Shown here: positions 5,819-8,472 of the stretch, piece after piece
Position numbering within the stretch: position 1 is the stretch's first letter
How the letters are laid out: each line of letters begins with the position of its first letter
Assembly: GCA_020057015.1 (NCBI GenBank)
Contig: JAGVGS010000170.1
Location: forward strand, 1 to 8,472
Length of the DNA stretch: 8,472 nt
Source: Candidatus Omnitrophota bacterium
GTDB taxonomy: Bacteria; Omnitrophota; Gorgyraeia; Aquiviventales; Aquiviventaceae
Reading direction: 5' to 3'
Translations under genes and position numbers: made by a program
The notes under the pieces: model-generated
Database searches by the model: none
The model's input: the letters and a program-made list of their open reading frames with translations, nothing else
Told to the model about the DNA's origin: nothing

Positions 5819-6083
5819 CGCTGTCGGCATTTGCAGCTTTGCGCGCCAGACGGCGCTGGCTGAACACGATCCACCCGACCAGCCCCCCAATCATCGCAGC
5901 CGGCACCAATAGCAGGGCGGCAATGCTCCACGCGTAGCCTTGCGCTGCGCGCAGCCGCTGGGGCAGTTGCTGCGGATCAAAGAGCGCTTCTTTGCACCCA
6001 GGGCACGCGTGCGCGACACCCGCCACCGCGCCACCCACCATGAGCGCCGCGCCCACCCACAACAACCTCTGTCTGGCGTTCAT
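5793..6083 (-). CDS. Small membrane protein with exported CPGC motif, oxidase-assembly operon
   Basis: The 96-residue product is not a family I can name. Residues 1-26 form a signal-like segment ending AHA. Cleavage there would leave a mature N-terminus starting Cys-Pro-Gly-Cys (27-30), followed by KEALFDPQQLP and a second hydrophobic segment at about 51-75. The C-terminus is basic (RRLARK) and should face the cytoplasm, so the CPGC would lie outside the membrane. If the first segment is not cleaved, it would be a second membrane helix. The start overlaps the DUF420 stop by 4 bp (ATGA), indicating translational coupling. Its place after ctaB, SCO and DUF420 suggests a role in copper or thiol handling for cytochrome oxidase, which is inference from motif and context. 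The frame extends upstream without a stop, but that part lies over the DUF420 gene. Confidence 0.75.
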   Translation of the reverse strand: MNARQRLLWVGAALMVGGAVAGVAHACPGCKEALFDPQQLPQRLRAAQGYAWSIAALLLVPAAMIGGLVGWIVFSQRRLARKAANADSVDRDTLSG

Positions 6084-6487
6084 GGTAAATGATACAGCAT
6101 CCCGTAGACGAGCACGCCGGTGACCGACACATAGAGCCATAAGGGCCATGTCCAGCGCGCCAGGCGCCGATGTGCCGCCACGCGGTTGCACGCGGCTAGC
6201 CACAGTGTTCGGCCCACGAGCGGCACGATCACCAGGGCGAGCGCGGTATGTGAAATCAGCACGCTGAAATACACCGGTCGCCACCATCCGGTGCCGGTAA
6301 AGCGCGTGGCGCCTGCTTGCAGATGATACCGCACGTAAGAGACGAGAAACACGGCGGAGACCGCGCAGGCTAAGACCATGCACCAGCGGTGCGCCGGGAT
6401 GCGCCGATGGCGGATCTGCCAGCCCCCGACGAGAATGAGCGCCGCGCTGGCGGCGTTGAGGCAGGCGTTGATGGCTGGCCAAGTCAT
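6080..6487 (-). CDS. DUF420 family membrane protein, cytochrome oxidase assembly
   Basis: The 135-residue product has four membrane segments and the histidine pattern of the DUF420 (YozB/CtaM-like) family: His33 in PAHRW, His55 in RYHLQ, His80 in ISHTAL, and His106 before WTWPLWLYVSVTGVLVY. CtaM-type proteins are needed for maturation of heme-copper oxidases in Firmicutes, and DUF420 genes commonly sit beside ctaA, ctaB and SCO genes, as here. The gene starts 3 bp after the SCO stop and overlaps the next gene by 4 bp. The family assignment is good; the exact biochemical role is not known. Confidence 0.85.
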   Translation of the reverse strand: MTWPAINACLNAASAALILVGGWQIRHRRIPAHRWCMVLACAVSAVFLVSYVRYHLQAGATRFTGTGWWRPVYFSVLISHTALALVIVPLVGRTLWLAACNRVAAHRRLARWTWPLWLYVSVTGVLVYGMLYHLP

Positions 6488-6490
6488 CGC

Positions 6491-7105
6491 TTAGACCCCG
6501 CCTTGTGCTACCAGCTGCCGCACGTCGTGGATCAGCCGCTGGAGCGCTTCGGCTTCGAGCGCATCATAATAGCCGCGGATGTGCCCCGCTGCGTCCACCA
6601 CCACGAGGCGCACGCTGTGCGTCACCGGCTCTGCTGCCGTGCCCTCGCTGCTGATCCCCAGACGAAAGCCTTCGCGGGACAACCGCCAGACATCGGCCTG
6701 CGCGCCGGTCAAGAACCGCCACTGGGCCGGATTGGCCCCCAAATCCCGGGCATAGGCAGCCAGCACCGCAGGGGTGTCATGCGCCGGATCCACGCTGATG
6801 GACAGCAAGCGCACGCCGGTGCTCAGAGGCAGCTGCTGGGCCAATTGCTGCAGGCGCTGGTTCATTAGCGGGCATTGGCCGGCACAGCGCGTGAAGATGA
6901 AGTCCACCACCCAGATGGCCCCAGCTAACTCGTCACGCGTAAAGGGCCGATTGGCTTCATCGCGCAGTGCGAAGGCCGGCAAGGCGCCAAAATCCGGCAA
7001 TAGGGCCACAGGACGCGCCGCAGGAGGCTGCAGGATGCGGACAACACTCCATCCCACCCCGCCGCATAACAGGGCCGCCACCAACACCAGCACCGCGCGC
7101 GGCAT
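6491..7105 (-). CDS. SCO1/SenC family copper chaperone for cytochrome c oxidase
   Basis: SCO proteins are membrane-anchored, thioredoxin-fold copper chaperones that help build the CuA site of cytochrome oxidase on the periplasmic side. The 204-residue product has an N-terminal membrane anchor (about 4-24), then the domain with FTRCAGQCPLM at 71-81, giving the CxxxC pair Cys74 and Cys78, SISVDPAHDTP at 103-112, and the third copper ligand His163 in VTHS. All three ligands are present. The start at 7105 shares one base with the ctaB stop (TGATG), a sign of coupled translation. The frame is open to 7216, but that extension lies inside ctaB and would put a long hydrophilic stretch before the anchor. 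Length is typical. Confidence 0.93.
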   Translation of the reverse strand: MPRAVLVLVAALLCGGVGWSVVRILQPPAARPVALLPDFGALPAFALRDEANRPFTRDELAGAIWVVDFIFTRCAGQCPLMNQRLQQLAQQLPLSTGVRLLSISVDPAHDTPAVLAAYARDLGANPAQWRFLTGAQADVWRLSREGFRLGISSEGTAAEPVTHSVRLVVVDAAGHIRGYYDALEAEALQRLIHDVRQLVAQGGV

Positions 7106-7989
7106 CACAGGGGCCGCCACCAGGCGCGGTCGATGACCAGGAGCGCAAAAAGCAACGGCAGATAGATAATCGAGGCTCGAAACAGCTGCCGGCAGCCGCC
7201 GATCGAGTGCTGCCAAACGGCGATCAACACCGACCCCAAAAACGCCGCACTCAACAGGGCGGCGCCGAGGAAATACCAGGGCCCCACCATGCCCAGCACC
7301 GTGGGAAACACACTCACCGGCAGCAGCACCAAACCATAGAGCAGCGTCTGCCGCGCCGTGATCAGCCCCTCAGGCTCGAGCACCGGCAACACGGGAAACC
7401 CGGCGCGGGCATAATCCGCGCGGTGCACGACCGCAATGGCCAGAAAATGCGGCAGCTGCCAGATGAAGATGATGAGAAACAGGGCCCACGCCTCCAGGTC
7501 GAGCGTGCCGTGGGACGCGGCCCAGCCGATCACCGGCGGCAAAGCACCTGGCACCGCGCCCACCAGCGTCGAAAACGGCGTGCGGCGCTTCAAGGGCGTG
7601 TAGATCAGGACATAACAGACCCAGCTCAGGATCGCCACAGCGACCGCCAGAGCATTCGCCGCCCCCCCGATCACCACCACCCCCAGCCCTGACAGCAGCG
7701 CGCCAAAGAAGAGCGCTTGCCGAGGCTGCAACCGGTGCGTGGGCAACGGGCGCATGCGCGTGCGGCGCATCTGGGCATCCGGCTCCTGCTCCAGCCACTG
7801 GTTCAGCGCGTTCGCCCCCCCGACGACCAGCGCCGTACCCGCGCAGGTGGCCAGCAGCCGTACCAGCGAATCGCCCGGGCGCATACCCAGCCAATAGCCC
7901 ACCGCGGTCGTGATGAGCACGAGGCTGCTCAGCCGAAATTTCGTGAGGTCGAGATAGGCGGGCAGGTCAATGGGCATGCGTGCGCTCAT
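7105..7989 (-). CDS. ctaB: Protoheme IX farnesyltransferase (heme O synthase)
   Basis: CtaB/CyoE transfers a farnesyl group to heme B to give heme O in the inner membrane. The 294-residue product is full length, with about nine membrane segments. The prenyl-diphosphate/Mg motif appears as NQWLEQEPDAQMRRT at 63-77 (Asn63, Glu67, Asp71), followed by RPLP. The second conserved loop YTPLKRRTPFSTLVGAVPGALPP is at 130-152 and IIFIWQLPHFLAIA follows near 173-186. Glu67 replaces the commoner Asp and is seen in other CtaB proteins. The start at 7989 overlaps the ctaA end by 23 bp; the in-frame ATG at 7977 (Met5) would reduce this to 11 bp. Neither has a clear Shine-Dalgarno. Heme O made here is the substrate of the upstream heme A synthase. 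Confidence 0.95.
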   Translation of the reverse strand: MSARMPIDLPAYLDLTKFRLSSLVLITTAVGYWLGMRPGDSLVRLLATCAGTALVVGGANALNQWLEQEPDAQMRRTRMRPLPTHRLQPRQALFFGALLSGLGVVVIGGAANALAVAVAILSWVCYVLIYTPLKRRTPFSTLVGAVPGALPPVIGWAASHGTLDLEAWALFLIIFIWQLPHFLAIAVVHRADYARAGFPVLPVLEPEGLITARQTLLYGLVLLPVSVFPTVLGMVGPWYFLGAALLSAAFLGSVLIAVWQHSIGGCRQLFRASIIYLPLLFALLVIDRAWWRPL

Positions 7990-8472
7990 GTTCAGCAGCC
8001 AACAGCACGGCTTGAGCCAGCACTAAAGCACCGAGGGCGAGATGCAGCGTGCGGATCGGCACCCAGGACCGGTGCGCATAGACAAGCAGACCCATCAGTA
8101 CTTGGAGGGTCACGAGCCAGGTCAGCCCTCGGGCGTAGGCACTCAGCCGGGAATGGCCGCTCCAGCGCCGGATACGCCCCTGCAGTACCATGACCAGTAC
8201 CCAGAGGCTTAAGCCCCAGCCCATGTGCCAGAGCACGACGTAGCCTGTGTGCCGGATGATCGCCCCGAGCAGCAGCTGGACGAAGAAGAGGCTCGGCACC
8301 CACCAGCCGATGAGATGCGGATGCGCCGGCCCTTCCGGTGCCGGTGCCGGCACCGGCGCGGTCGCCCAGGCAGTCACGACCACCAGGCAGAACACGGTTT
8401 GGCCCAGGCACGCATGCGCGATGGAGATCGCAGGGGGCAAGAGCAGCAGCACCGTGAGGCCCCCGAGCAGCG
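7967..8472 (-). CDS. ctaA: Heme A synthase, CtaA/COX15 family, C-terminal part (cut by window edge)
   Basis: The enzyme oxidises heme O to heme A in the inner membrane. About 167 residues are visible; the frame is open to the right edge, so the true start lies beyond 8472 and a GTG at 8452 should not be taken as the start. The fragment opens with a LLGGLTVLLLLPP segment typical of the middle of COX15/CtaA proteins, followed by SIAHACLGQ. Near the end come LLLGAIIRHTGY and RTLHLALGAL, whose histidines fit the heme-ligand histidines of the C-terminal four-helix half. A Pro/Ala-rich loop (APVPAPAPEGP) joins two membrane helices. The stop overlaps ctaB by 23 bp. Confidence 0.88.
   Translation of the reverse strand, partial: LLGGLTVLLLLPPAISIAHACLGQTVFCLVVVTAWATAPVPAPAPEGPAHPHLIGWWVPSLFFVQLLLGAIIRHTGYVVLWHMGWGLSLWVLVMVLQGRIRRWSGHSRLSAYARGLTWLVTLQVLMGLLVYAHRSWVPIRTLHLALGALVLAQAVLLAAEHERTHAH

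Noticed and set aside
6084..6482. N-terminal extension of the CPGC protein
   Set aside because: It is the out-of-frame shadow of the DUF420 gene; the internal ATG at 6083 begins a clear signal-like segment and overlaps the DUF420 stop as ATGA.
6967..7692. Plus-strand open frame of 241 codons across the SCO and ctaB genes
   Set aside because: Rich in Gln, Arg, His and Pro without hydrophobic structure; antisense to two well-supported membrane protein genes.

Overview
The window is GC-rich bacterial DNA, densely coding, with no rRNA, tRNA, CRISPR array or insertion sequence that I can recognise. It holds eleven protein genes, two of them cut by the window edges. The gene content suggests an aerobic or microaerophilic Gram-negative bacterium that makes heme A or O and assembles a heme-copper oxidase. 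The TIGR04073-type exosortase-associated protein, the CtaA/CtaB/SCO/DUF420 set and the PutA type would fit an uncultured lineage such as Omnitrophota, another PVC-related group, or NC10. That placement is an inference and is weak.

Left part (1-3734), amino-acid catabolism. A truncated putA (minus strand) diverges from a plus-strand operon of three genes: a TIGR00300/LOR-SDH type ornithine cyclodeaminase, an arginine dihydrolase-like guanidino hydrolase, and an MgtC/DUF4010 multi-pass membrane protein. Together the three enzymes would run arginine -> ornithine (+ CO2 + 2 NH3) -> proline (+ NH3) -> glutamate. This matches the cyanobacterial AgrE/ArgZ-PutA route, but here the two AgrE modules are separate genes in the opposite order to the fusion. 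The 30-bp divergent gap contains a perfect 12-bp palindrome that also reads as a -10 element on both strands.

Middle part (3747-5182), minus strand. Transcription elongation factor greA is followed 4 bp later by a pterin-4a-carbinolamine dehydratase gene, then by a thioredoxin-fold (AhpC/TSA-like) protein gene. This group converges on the arginine operon. Upstream of greA lie two inverted repeats (5197-5228 and 5232-5247) that separate it from the next gene.

Right part (5250-8472), minus strand. In transcription order: the 3' part of a heme A synthase gene (ctaA/COX15), ctaB (heme O synthase), a SCO1/SenC copper chaperone gene, a DUF420 gene, and a gene for a small membrane protein with a CPGC motif. 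Gaps and overlaps are -23, -1, +3 and -4 bp, so this is a tightly coupled cytochrome-oxidase maturation operon. The oxidase subunits are not in the window and may lie beyond 8472. A secreted TIGR04073-family protein gene follows. It has its own strong sigma70-like promoter, whose -10 box contains the stop codon of the preceding gene.
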